DNA of 43,497 bases from Thiobacillus sp. (lineage in GTDB: Bacteria; Pseudomonadota; Gammaproteobacteria; Burkholderiales; Thiobacillaceae): contig JAUXRY010000006.1 in NCBI GenBank assembly GCA_030679915.1, positions 1-43,497 of the forward strand. The letters are read 5' to 3'. The translations under genes and the position numbers were made by a program. Of the stretch, positions 7,214-14,382 are shown piece after piece (position 1 is the stretch's first letter; the number at the start of each line of letters is the position of its first letter). The notes beneath the pieces were generated by a model. That model was not told the origin of the DNA. It did not search any database and worked only from the letters and a program-made list of their open reading frames with translations.

Positions 7214-9480
7214 AGTGGTACGCACCCGTTTCGATCAAGCAAATTGCGCTCGGATTTATTGGCTGTCTGATTGCCATGATGACTCTGATTGCTGGATTTG
7301 CCGCGTATCAAACCCATAACGTCAGCCAGGGTCTCAGTCAGGCCAACCATGAAGCCGCCCGAGCCGAGCTTGCTGCAGCGGTCGAGCGGCTATTGCGCCG
7401 CACGGAAAATCAGGCCGAAAAATTATCACAATGGGATGAAACACGGCAGCAATTGGTATTGCCCGAGTATTACGCTTACTGGCGTGATCAACGGGTCTAC
7501 GAAAGCGGCATGTTGCCCAACCGAATTGCCCGAGCGGTGCTCTACACTGCTGCGGGAAAGCTGCTGGCACCTAGTCCGAGGGAACATCGCTTTCCCGCCG
7601 ATCTTCCGCCCGAGGTTGTGTCGCACGAGCCCAGCAGTTGGCTTGTCAAAGATGGCGGCACGATTGCGATGTACCAGTCATTCCCTGTCTACAGCGATGA
7701 AGGGCGCCAAGTCTTGCTTGGCGTGGGACTGCTGCGGTTCGACTTCCTGCCCGAATTATTGCGCCAGGTCGATTTCCGTTTCGTCAATAAAGACAGCGTG
7801 GGACTGGCGTTGCAATCCAACGAAAGCATCCCCGCATCAAAGCTGTTAGCGCAGCTGAGCTTCGGCGCACGTTCAGACCCCGACCAATCCCGCTTTCAGG
7901 CCATATTATCCAGAACGATGCTTGCCTTGTTTGTGCTGCTGACGACGGCGGCGCTGGTTGGGTATTACATTTACAACCGCTTGCTGGAACGACCGCTCGG
8001 ATGGCTTTCGCAAGAGATCGACGCAATGCAACATGAACATTCCAGCCACCCCCTTGCGCGCGCGCGGCCCATGCGCATCACAGAGCTGGAGAACATCCGC
8101 CGATCGCTATACAACTACCAGTTGCAGCTACGCGATTTGCACGGTTCGCTGGAAAATCAGAATCGGGAATTTCACTCTCAGGCACGACAGGACGCACTGA
8201 CCGGTAGCCACAACCGGCGCGCCTACGAAGAGGATTGGACGCGCTTTCGCAGGGAACTGAAAGCCAACCCGCAGGGTGCCGCCTATCTGTTGTTTGACTG
8301 TGACCGTTTCAAAACCATCAACGATACCTATGGCCATGCCAAGGGCGACCGGGTGCTCACCATCGTCGCAAATTCCTTAACTATGGCGCTCCGTGCCAAC
8401 GACCGTTTGTATCGCCTGGGGGGCGACGAATTTGCCACCTTCCTGTCGAACACCACCCCCACGCAGGCCAAGCAGATCGCACAGCGCTGCCAAAGTCTGA
8501 TCGATGCAGCACACTTTGATGATCTTGAAATTCGCGAGCCGATAGGCGTCAGTATTGGCATCGCTTTTTGCTCGGCTGAAAATTTCGAACAGGCAGAGGA
8601 ACTGCCCAAACAGGCTGACATTGCGATGTATACCGCCAAACAGCCGGGGCGCACCCGCATCGCATTGTTCGGTGAGGACACCGAGCGGGCATCACAAACC
8701 CTGGTGGCGAGCCGTGAGACCAGCGCCTTGTTTCAGGCCCTGGCCACGCCGGGCATGATCGAAATGCACTACCAGCCAATTTTCAGCTTGCCTGGACGCA
8801 AGGTAGATTACTACGAGGCACTGGCACGGATCCGTCATCGTGGCGATCTCCTGATGCCGGACGCCTTTCTCCCGGTCATCAGCAGTCGCCGTCTGGAAAC
8901 CGAATTCGACATGGCGGTGCTGTATCAAATCGATGCGGATATAGCTACGCAGCAGCTACCGCCGGGCATCGGCATTTCGATCAACATATCCGCCCAGAGC
9001 ATTTCCCGACCCGAGGTGATTTCCCACCTGATGGAGTTGTCCCGCCACAATGCGCGACACCCTCTGATGCTGGAGATCACGGAAACCTCGTTGATCACAC
9101 AAATGAACGAAGTGAGTACCTATCTGGAGTTACTCCACACCGCCAATTTCCGTATCGCCATGGACGATTTCGGCACCGGTTATTCACCCCTGCGCTATCT
9201 CGTTGATCTACCGGTTGATGTGGTCAAGTTCGATATTTCCCTCGTGAATAAGCTGGCTGAAGACAACCGCGCCGGACAAGTCGTTGCAGACTTCGCCCGC
9301 ATGATGAGTGAAGTAGGCTATTCACTGGTAGCAGAAGGAGTGGAAAGCGAAGTGGTCCTTCAAAAAGTCGAGAGTCTGGGAATCGCCCACGCACAGGGGT
9401 TTTTGCTGGGGAGACCAGTTTCGCTGGCCACATTGGCCGCAACCCTTGCCGAACAGAACGTCGCGTTGACTGTGAGCTGA
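7210..9480 (+). CDS. CHASE4-like GGDEF-EAL protein
   Basis: A 756-residue membrane protein for c-di-GMP turnover. One membrane helix lies near 8-33, a periplasmic region of about 200 residues with a CHASE4-like look (SQWDETRQ, YYAYW, VLLGVGLLRFD) follows, and a second helix lies near 236-256. The cytoplasmic part carries a GGDEF motif at 404-408, preceded by an intact inhibitory RAND site (395-398), and an EAL domain with YEAL (535-538), NIS (592-594), EITET, MDDFGTGYS (651-659), K673 and AEGVE (708-712). Both catalytic halves look complete. The gene begins inside the last codons of the exported hydrolase gene (ATGA overlap), so the pair is probably co-translated. The C-terminus ends 10 bases from the convergent UbiB-type gene. 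Confidence 0.92.
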   Translation: MKWYAPVSIKQIALGFIGCLIAMMTLIAGFAAYQTHNVSQGLSQANHEAARAELAAAVERLLRRTENQAEKLSQWDETRQQLVLPEYYAYWRDQRVYESGMLPNRIARAVLYTAAGKLLAPSPREHRFPADLPPEVVSHEPSSWLVKDGGTIAMYQSFPVYSDEGRQVLLGVGLLRFDFLPELLRQVDFRFVNKDSVGLALQSNESIPASKLLAQLSFGARSDPDQSRFQAILSRTMLALFVLLTTAALVGYYIYNRLLERPLGWLSQEIDAMQHEHSSHPLARARPMRITELENIRRSLYNYQLQLRDLHGSLENQNREFHSQARQDALTGSHNRRAYEEDWTRFRRELKANPQGAAYLLFDCDRFKTINDTYGHAKGDRVLTIVANSLTMALRANDRLYRLGGDEFATFLSNTTPTQAKQIAQRCQSLIDAAHFDDLEIREPIGVSIGIAFCSAENFEQAEELPKQADIAMYTAKQPGRTRIALFGEDTERASQTLVASRETSALFQALATPGMIEMHYQPIFSLPGRKVDYYEALARIRHRGDLLMPDAFLPVISSRRLETEFDMAVLYQIDADIATQQLPPGIGISINISAQSISRPEVISHLMELSRHNARHPLMLEITETSLITQMNEVSTYLELLHTANFRIAMDDFGTGYSPLRYLVDLPVDVVKFDISLVNKLAEDNRAGQVVADFARMMSEVGYSLVAEGVESEVVLQKVESLGIAHAQGFLLGRPVSLATLAATLAEQNVALTVS

Positions 9481-9490
9481 ATCCGGCGGC

Positions 9491-11170
9491 TTAGTGTTTG
9501 CCCGAGCGCCAGATGGAAAAGATAATCCAGAGGCTGTTGAAAAATGCAATCAGAAAACCCACCAGCCCGAACAAGGGCAAGCCGAATAACTTGGGCCCCC
9601 CCTCCACCGTCATGATGATGCTGGATCCCACCACCAGTGACGCGGTCAGAATGCCCATGGTGATGCGGTTACTGGCGCGGTCCAGCTGGTGGCCAAAATG
9701 ATCCAGCCGTTTAAGATCCAGATCGACCTTGATTCGCCCCCGCCGCACATCCCTCAACAGATGACGCAGATCACGCGGCAAATCGGCTATCACTTCCAGC
9801 GCTTCGCGCACACTTTTTCGTCCACGCGCAAACAAGGCTTGCGGCGTGTAGCGCTGCTGGATAATCCGTTCCACAAACGGCGTCACATTGTCGATCATGT
9901 GAAAGTGCGGATCGAGCTGCTGGCCCAGGCCCTCCAGCGTGATCAACGTCTTGAACAAAAGGGTCAGGTCAGCAGGCAGCAGTAAATTGTTGTCGCGCAT
10001 CATGGCGGTAATATCATTCAGCAACGCGCCAATTTTCACGTCCTTGAGTTGCAGATCGTCGTAGCTTTGCAATAACTCCGCCACGTCGTAGGCCAGACGA
10101 TCCTCATCTCCAACGGAATCGTCATTCCAGTCAAGCAACACCTGTAGCAGGACCTGTTCGTCCTTGCGCGTCAGGCCGCTCAGCATATCGACAATCTGGT
10201 TGCGACGGCTATTCGTCAGCATCCCCACCATGCCAAAATCAATCATGCCGATACGATTGTCGGGCAGGAACATCACATTGCCGGGGTGCGGGTCAGCATG
10301 AAAGTAGCCATGCTCCAGCACCATGCGCAACACGGTGTCCGCACCACGTGCGGCGAGTATGACCGGATCGAGTCCACGCTCACGCAACTTGTCAGGAGAA
10401 ACCCCCGACAGGCCGATGATCTGTTCCTGAACATTGACTTGGTCATTGGTATATTCCCAATACACTTGGGGAATCTGCACCAACGGATCATCGGCAAAGT
10501 TGCGCGCAAACTGCTCGATGTTGCGCGCCTCTTTTGCGAGGTCGAGCTCGCGATTCAGGGAGCGGCGGAACTGCGAAACAATTTGCACCGGGTCGTAGCG
10601 ACGTAAATCCGGCACCTCACTGACCAGCAAGCGCGCCGCATGTTCCAGAATGCGCAGATCAGCCCGGATCACCGCTTCGATATTCGGTCGGCGAACCTTG
10701 ACCACGACAGGTGACCCATCCTTGAGGGTGGCGCGATGAACCTGGGCGATGGAACCGGCTGCCAGTGGCACCGGATCAAATTCGGCAAATAACACACTGG
10801 GTTCACCCTTGAGCGCGGCTATCAAAACCGGGTGCAACAATTCGTAGGGAACGGCGGGGACCTGACTGTGCAGCTTTTCGAATTCAGTAATCCAGTTGGG
10901 TGGGAACATATCAACCCGTGTCGCCAGTAACTGCCCCAACTTGACGAAAGTCGGACCCAGTTCCTCCAGCGCCCGGCGGATGCGAACCGGCGCATCAAGC
11001 TGACTGATTTCACTGGTGCTGTGCCAGTGCAACACCCGCCCCGCGCGCTCAAGCACGCCGCTGATACCCAGCATGCGTACCAGATCACCCCAGCCATAGC
11101 GAATCATCACCGAAGCGATTTCATGCAAGCGCGGCAGGTCACGTACGACGGATAGGGTTTCCCAGAGCAT
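9491..11170 (-). CDS. AarF/ABC1/UbiB-family kinase-like protein
   Basis: A 559-residue atypical kinase of the UbiB group, linked in other organisms to ubiquinone biosynthesis and lipid or quinone handling. Visible motifs: KLGQ (77-80) in the nucleotide-covering N-terminal extension, the Ala/Gly-rich loop LAAGSIAQVH (136-145), invariant-type lysine in VVVKVRRP (158), HADPHPGN (291-298) and the metal-binding DFG (311-313). Two hydrophobic segments close to the C-terminus (about 500-553) should anchor it in the membrane. The N-terminus does not look like the classical UbiB of betaproteobacteria, so it may be a paralogue; no ubiE or ubiJ is adjacent, therefore no gene symbol is given. It is followed upstream on the same strand by a helical amphipathic protein gene. 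Confidence 0.88.
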   Translation of the reverse strand: MLWETLSVVRDLPRLHEIASVMIRYGWGDLVRMLGISGVLERAGRVLHWHSTSEISQLDAPVRIRRALEELGPTFVKLGQLLATRVDMFPPNWITEFEKLHSQVPAVPYELLHPVLIAALKGEPSVLFAEFDPVPLAAGSIAQVHRATLKDGSPVVVKVRRPNIEAVIRADLRILEHAARLLVSEVPDLRRYDPVQIVSQFRRSLNRELDLAKEARNIEQFARNFADDPLVQIPQVYWEYTNDQVNVQEQIIGLSGVSPDKLRERGLDPVILAARGADTVLRMVLEHGYFHADPHPGNVMFLPDNRIGMIDFGMVGMLTNSRRNQIVDMLSGLTRKDEQVLLQVLLDWNDDSVGDEDRLAYDVAELLQSYDDLQLKDVKIGALLNDITAMMRDNNLLLPADLTLLFKTLITLEGLGQQLDPHFHMIDNVTPFVERIIQQRYTPQALFARGRKSVREALEVIADLPRDLRHLLRDVRRGRIKVDLDLKRLDHFGHQLDRASNRITMGILTASLVVGSSIIMTVEGGPKLFGLPLFGLVGFLIAFFNSLWIIFSIWRSGKH

Positions 11171-11291
11171 TATTGTTTATTGAGTAAAAGATGCCGAGAG
11201 TGTACCCGCAAGGGGCACGCCGGATTCGTAAGTCACTAAACCGACAACGACTCCGCTGTACCGCAGCCTGTGGCTGCCGGGAGGTGCGAAA

Positions 11292-11981
11292 TCAGGAACG
11301 CAGGCGTTCGCTCTGGCGCTTGAGTGCTTCGGACACGGCTTCCAGTACCCCGCTGGCGACTTCAGCCAGGCGACCTGTGGCGGTGCTGGCGGTTTCGCTC
11401 AGTTTCTCACGACCGGCTTCAGTCGTAGCCTTCACCCCGCTTGCCATTTGTTGCAGCCCCTCACGCACCTGTTCACCGGTTCGGGTTCCACTGTGCTTCA
11501 AATGCTCACTCAGGGTATTCAGTTCTTCTTTCAGCTTGCCGCCCGACTCACTGGCGGTTTGCTTGAGGGTATCGACAAACTGGGTTTCCAGATCGCGCAA
11601 CTGTTCCAGGCTGGCCTTCAATTCATTGTTCTTGAATTCCCGCCCCTGGTCCGCTGCTTCGCGCAAGGCGTAGGACACTTTCTGGGCAGCGCTGCTGACC
11701 GCATCATCCAAACCCGAAACCGCTTGTTTGAGCCCCTCCTTCATTTCACCGCCGCGCTCAACGAGTCCACTACCGACACCGGAAGTAATCGCACCAACGA
11801 TTTCACGGAGTTCCTTCAAATCCATTCTGCGTTCGTGCAATGCTCGTGAAGTCAGATCGCGTACCCGTTCACGCAGGTCAGGCTCTGAGGCAGCAGCCGC
11901 AGCTTCATCCCGCCATTGCGTGAGTTGTGCTTTTTCGGACATACTGGGTTCGGCTGTAGCAGTGTGGAGTGTGTCATTCAT
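11292..11981 (-). CDS. Helical amphipathic protein, DUF6781-like
   Basis: A 229-residue protein with no signal peptide that is almost wholly helical and Ala, Glu, Lys and Ser rich, with repeated 11-residue-like blocks such as VREGLQQMASGVKATTEAG and EKLSETASTATGRLAEVASG. This pattern is typical of apolipoprotein-like, LEA-like or phasin-like proteins that lie on lipid surfaces. It resembles a betaproteobacterial family that I remember as DUF6781, but this cannot be confirmed here. GAGGA lies about 10 bases upstream of the ATG. It sits 121 bases upstream of the UbiB-type gene on the same strand, so the two may be co-transcribed and act together at the membrane (inference). Function is unknown. 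Confidence 0.75.
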   Translation of the reverse strand: MNDTLHTATAEPSMSEKAQLTQWRDEAAAAASEPDLRERVRDLTSRALHERRMDLKELREIVGAITSGVGSGLVERGGEMKEGLKQAVSGLDDAVSSAAQKVSYALREAADQGREFKNNELKASLEQLRDLETQFVDTLKQTASESGGKLKEELNTLSEHLKHSGTRTGEQVREGLQQMASGVKATTEAGREKLSETASTATGRLAEVASGVLEAVSEALKRQSERLRS

Positions 11982-12022
11982 GATGAGATCCTCGGAATCA
12001 AGATTCGTAGAAATTGGCCGCT

Positions 12023-12040
12023 TTAACTATATTAACTATA
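12023..12040. repeat. Tandem 9-bp repeat in divergent gap
   Basis: TTAACTATA occurs twice without a spacer (12023-12031 and 12032-12040) in the 76-base gap between the divergent helical protein gene and the NlpC/P60 gene. The block is the only A+T-rich patch in the gap and could hold a -10 element (TATATT or TATAGA) or a small operator. No matching -35 was obvious. Confidence 0.5.
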
Positions 12041-12057
12041 GAGCAGATTGTCATTCG

Positions 12058-12540
12058 ATGAAGCCTGTCGTGTCGTTCTCTCTGCTGGCCTTGCTGCTGT
12101 TGACACCACCCGCATTAGCCAACGCGCCCTCCGATGACATTCCGATGTATGCCGTCAGCCTGATTGGCAGCCCATATCGTTTGGGCGGCATGACGCCAGA
12201 GACGGGGCTCGATTGCAGTGGTTTTGTCGGTCATGTATTCAAGCAAGTCACCGGCATCGTCCTGCCACATAGAAGTCTCGATATCAGTGAAGTCGCGCAA
12301 CCGCTTGAACCAGCCGATCTATTGCCCGGCGACCTGGTTTTTTTCAATACACTTAATCGCGCATTTTCCCATGTCGGTATATATCTGGGCGAAAACCGCT
12401 TTGTGCATGCTTCAAGCAGCCGCACCAATAAAGTGATGGTTTCCAGTCTCAATGATCGCTACTGGCGCACCCGGTTTGATGGCGCAAGGCGGATCGTTAC
12501 TCCTGATAAACCCGTCGCTTCGGCCATCCCCCTTGAATAA
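12058..12540 (+). CDS. Exported NlpC/P60 endopeptidase
   Basis: A 160-residue peptidoglycan hydrolase of the C40 family that would cut within stem peptides in the periplasm. A signal peptide (about 1-22, ending PPALANA) precedes the single catalytic domain: SPYRLGG (38-44), the nucleophile in LDCSGF (Cys53), the motif PGDLVFF (90-96), and histidines in FSHVGIY (105) and FVHASS (117). The reading frame stays open upstream to 11728, but that part runs through the helical gene on the other strand and would bury the signal peptide, so I start at 12058. It is followed, with overlap, by a second exported protein of unknown function, suggesting a two-gene unit. Confidence 0.9.
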   Translation: MKPVVSFSLLALLLLTPPALANAPSDDIPMYAVSLIGSPYRLGGMTPETGLDCSGFVGHVFKQVTGIVLPHRSLDISEVAQPLEPADLLPGDLVFFNTLNRAFSHVGIYLGENRFVHASSSRTNKVMVSSLNDRYWRTRFDGARRIVTPDKPVASAIPLE

Positions 12541-13210
12541 CGAAAAACTGACTCACGTCGGGCTCAGCCTGCTGTCGCTTTCTTCCCTGCTGTTTGCCCT
12601 GCTCACCCCAAGCCTCGCAGGCGCACAGTCTGATGTCGACCTCAGCATGGAAAGCGCGCATAACGTCAACGAGGGTGTGCTCAAGTTTCTGGAAAAGGCC
12701 CCAGCCAAACCCATACACCATCACCACAACCAGATTTTAATCGACCAAAACAGCTTGCGCTCCGGCTGGGTCAGCTTGAAGCAATGCCATACCCATCTTG
12801 ACCCTGTTCCACGCGCCCAAATCACCTTCAGAGAAGGCTTTGTTCGCGACCTCAAGGTGGATACTTCCACCAAAATTGAACAAGCCTGGATTGAAGATTC
12901 CAGCGTACAACTGATCAACGTTGAACCCGGGGCACGCCTGTGTCTGTCGGCACAGATTCGCGCTTTTCGCAACACAGGAAACGGGTATTACAACCTGACG
13001 AATGGACCCTACATGCGAAAATTTCTGGATGGGTATTATCCGATGCGGGTGACACTCGCCATCGACTATCCACCCCAGACGCTGGAACTGATCGATATTG
13101 CTCCGCAGGGGCAACCCGGCTTCAAGATCGAAGCCCATAAGGGTGCTATCCGGATAGACACGGTGTTTGAAGGTGAATTACAAACCCTGATTCAATTTGA
13201 AAAGCTGTAG
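12533..13210 (+). CDS. Exported protein of unknown function
   Basis: I do not recognise this family. If translation begins at TTG 12533, which overlaps the TAA of the NlpC gene, the product starts with a clean signal peptide (NNEKLTHVG then LSLLSLSSLLFALL, cleaved after SLAGA). The alternative ATG at 12452 adds 27 residues and overlaps the upstream gene by 89 bases; no start has a convincing ribosome binding site. The mature part has about 190 residues with an early IHHHHNQ stretch, two cysteines (KQCHTH and RLCLSAQ) that could form a disulfide, and beta-rich segments to the end (TLAIDYPPQTLELIDI). Coupling with the NlpC/P60 gene suggests an envelope role. Frame and reality of the gene are well supported, the exact start is not. 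Confidence 0.72.
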   Translation: MNNEKLTHVGLSLLSLSSLLFALLTPSLAGAQSDVDLSMESAHNVNEGVLKFLEKAPAKPIHHHHNQILIDQNSLRSGWVSLKQCHTHLDPVPRAQITFREGFVRDLKVDTSTKIEQAWIEDSSVQLINVEPGARLCLSAQIRAFRNTGNGYYNLTNGPYMRKFLDGYYPMRVTLAIDYPPQTLELIDIAPQGQPGFKIEAHKGAIRIDTVFEGELQTLIQFEKL

Positions 13211-13276
13211 TGGCAGCCCCGCACAAACTTGAATCGATCTTATTCATTTGCTTTCCTTAAGTTATACGCTGCGTTA

Positions 13277-13305
13277 TTGATAACGGTTCTCATTTATTGT
13301 AGTAT
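13277..13305 (+). promoter_or_regulatory. Sigma70-type promoter of fbpA
   Basis: TTGATA (13277-13282) matches the -35 consensus at five of six positions and TAGTAT (13300-13305) serves as -10, with a 17-base spacer. Transcription would begin near 13312, about 28 bases before the fbpA start codon. A Fur-type operator lies across the -35 and spacer. Confidence 0.65.
13278..13292 (+). promoter_or_regulatory. Fur box at the fbpA promoter
   Basis: TGATAAC-G-GTTCTCA fits the 7-1-7 Fur operator (TGATAAT-n-ATTATCA); its two arms are reverse complements at six of seven positions. It overlaps the -35 hexamer and spacer of the fbpA promoter, so iron-loaded Fur would block RNA polymerase. This is the expected control for a ferric iron importer. 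Binding is inferred from the motif alone. Confidence 0.72.
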
Positions 13306-13328
13306 TCCTGAAACGACTTCTTTCAGGA
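13306..13328 (+). promoter_or_regulatory. Perfect palindrome at the fbpA start site
   Basis: TCCTGAAA (13306-13313) and TTTCAGGA (13321-13328) form perfect 8-bp arms around a 7-base loop. The right arm contains AGGA, the only Shine-Dalgarno-like sequence, about 11 bases before the fbpA ATG. If a transcript starts upstream of 13306 the hairpin would hide the ribosome binding site; from the promoter proposed here the left arm would be mostly untranscribed, and the element would instead be a DNA operator across the start site. Confidence 0.45.
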
Positions 13329-13339
13329 TATAACCCCAT

Positions 13340-14347
13340 ATGAAACCGACCCAACTGCTTACTGCATTCGCACTTTGCGCAACGGCCCTACCCGTACTGG
13401 CCGAAGAAGTCGTGGTGTATTCCGCGCGCAACGAACAACTCATCAAGCCGCTTTTCGATGCCTACACCCGCGACACCGGCGTTCAGATCAAATTCATCAC
13501 CGACAAGGAAGGTCCGCTGATGGCGCGTCTTAAAGCGGAAGGCCGCAACACGCCAGCCGACGTGTTGTTGACTGTTGATGCGGGCAATCTGTGGCAGGCT
13601 TCAGAAGAAGAATTGCTGCGTCCGATCCGGTCGAAAATCCTGACTGCCAACGTGCCAGCCCACCTGCGTGACCCCGGCAACGAGTGGTTCGGCCTCTCGG
13701 TGCGCGCACGCACCCTGATCTACAACACCAGCAAGGTCAAGCCTGCCGACCTGTCCACCTATGAAGACCTGGCCAACCCGAAATGGAAGGGCCGCCTCTG
13801 CCTGCGCACCTCGAAAAAGGTCTACAACCAAAGCTTGGTAGCGATGATGGTCACCGAGTACGGCGAGGACAAAACCGAGGACATGGTGCGCGGCTGGGTC
13901 AACAACCTGGCCACCTCGCCCTTCCCCGACGACACCAAGGCGATGGAAGCCGTGGCCGCCGGACAGTGCGATGTCACCTTGGTCAATACCTATTACTACG
14001 GTCGTCTGATGGAAAAGAACCCCAGTCTTCCGTTGGGAATCTTCTGGCCCAACCAGAACCTGAAAAACAAAGCGGCCGGTGTGCACGTCAACATTTCTGG
14101 CGCGGGGGTTACCCGTAATGCCAAGAATCCGGCTGGCGCACAGAAACTGATTGAATGGCTGTCCTCCGACAAGGCGCAAAACCTGTTTGCCGACGCCAAT
14201 CTGGAATACCCGGTCAACCCCAAAATCGCACCCGATAAAACCGTGGCGGCCTGGGGCGAATTCAAGCAAAACCTGATCAACGTGAAAGAAGCTGGCAGCC
14301 TGCAGGTTCAGGCCGTAAAATTGATGGATCGTGCGGGCTACAAGTAA
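13340..14347 (+). CDS. fbpA: Ferric iron ABC importer, binding protein
   Basis: A 335-residue periplasmic binding protein of the FbpA/FutA/AfuA group, carrying Fe3+ to the FbpBC membrane complex. A signal peptide (MKPTQLLTAFALCATALPVLA) is followed by VVYSARNEQLIKPLFDAY and the hinge region. The triple tyrosine in NTYYYGRL (218-220) matches the tyrosine ligands that hold ferric iron in this family. It is the first gene of a cluster with the permease and ATPase genes directly downstream, under a Fur-type promoter. A terminator-like hairpin between this gene and the permease could let the binding protein be made in excess. Length and motifs are normal for the family. Confidence 0.93.
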   Translation: MKPTQLLTAFALCATALPVLAEEVVVYSARNEQLIKPLFDAYTRDTGVQIKFITDKEGPLMARLKAEGRNTPADVLLTVDAGNLWQASEEELLRPIRSKILTANVPAHLRDPGNEWFGLSVRARTLIYNTSKVKPADLSTYEDLANPKWKGRLCLRTSKKVYNQSLVAMMVTEYGEDKTEDMVRGWVNNLATSPFPDDTKAMEAVAAGQCDVTLVNTYYYGRLMEKNPSLPLGIFWPNQNLKNKAAGVHVNISGAGVTRNAKNPAGAQKLIEWLSSDKAQNLFADANLEYPVNPKIAPDKTVAAWGEFKQNLINVKEAGSLQVQAVKLMDRAGYK

Positions 14348-14382
14348 GCCGGCTTAACCCATGAGCTGAATTATGTTGATCC

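Noticed and set aside
11728..12057. 110-residue N-terminal extension of the NlpC/P60 protein
   Set aside because: It lies antisense to the helical protein gene and would place the signal peptide in the middle of the protein.
13601..14269. 222-residue minus-strand reading frame
   Set aside because: Antisense shadow of fbpA, with composition typical of complementary-strand translation.
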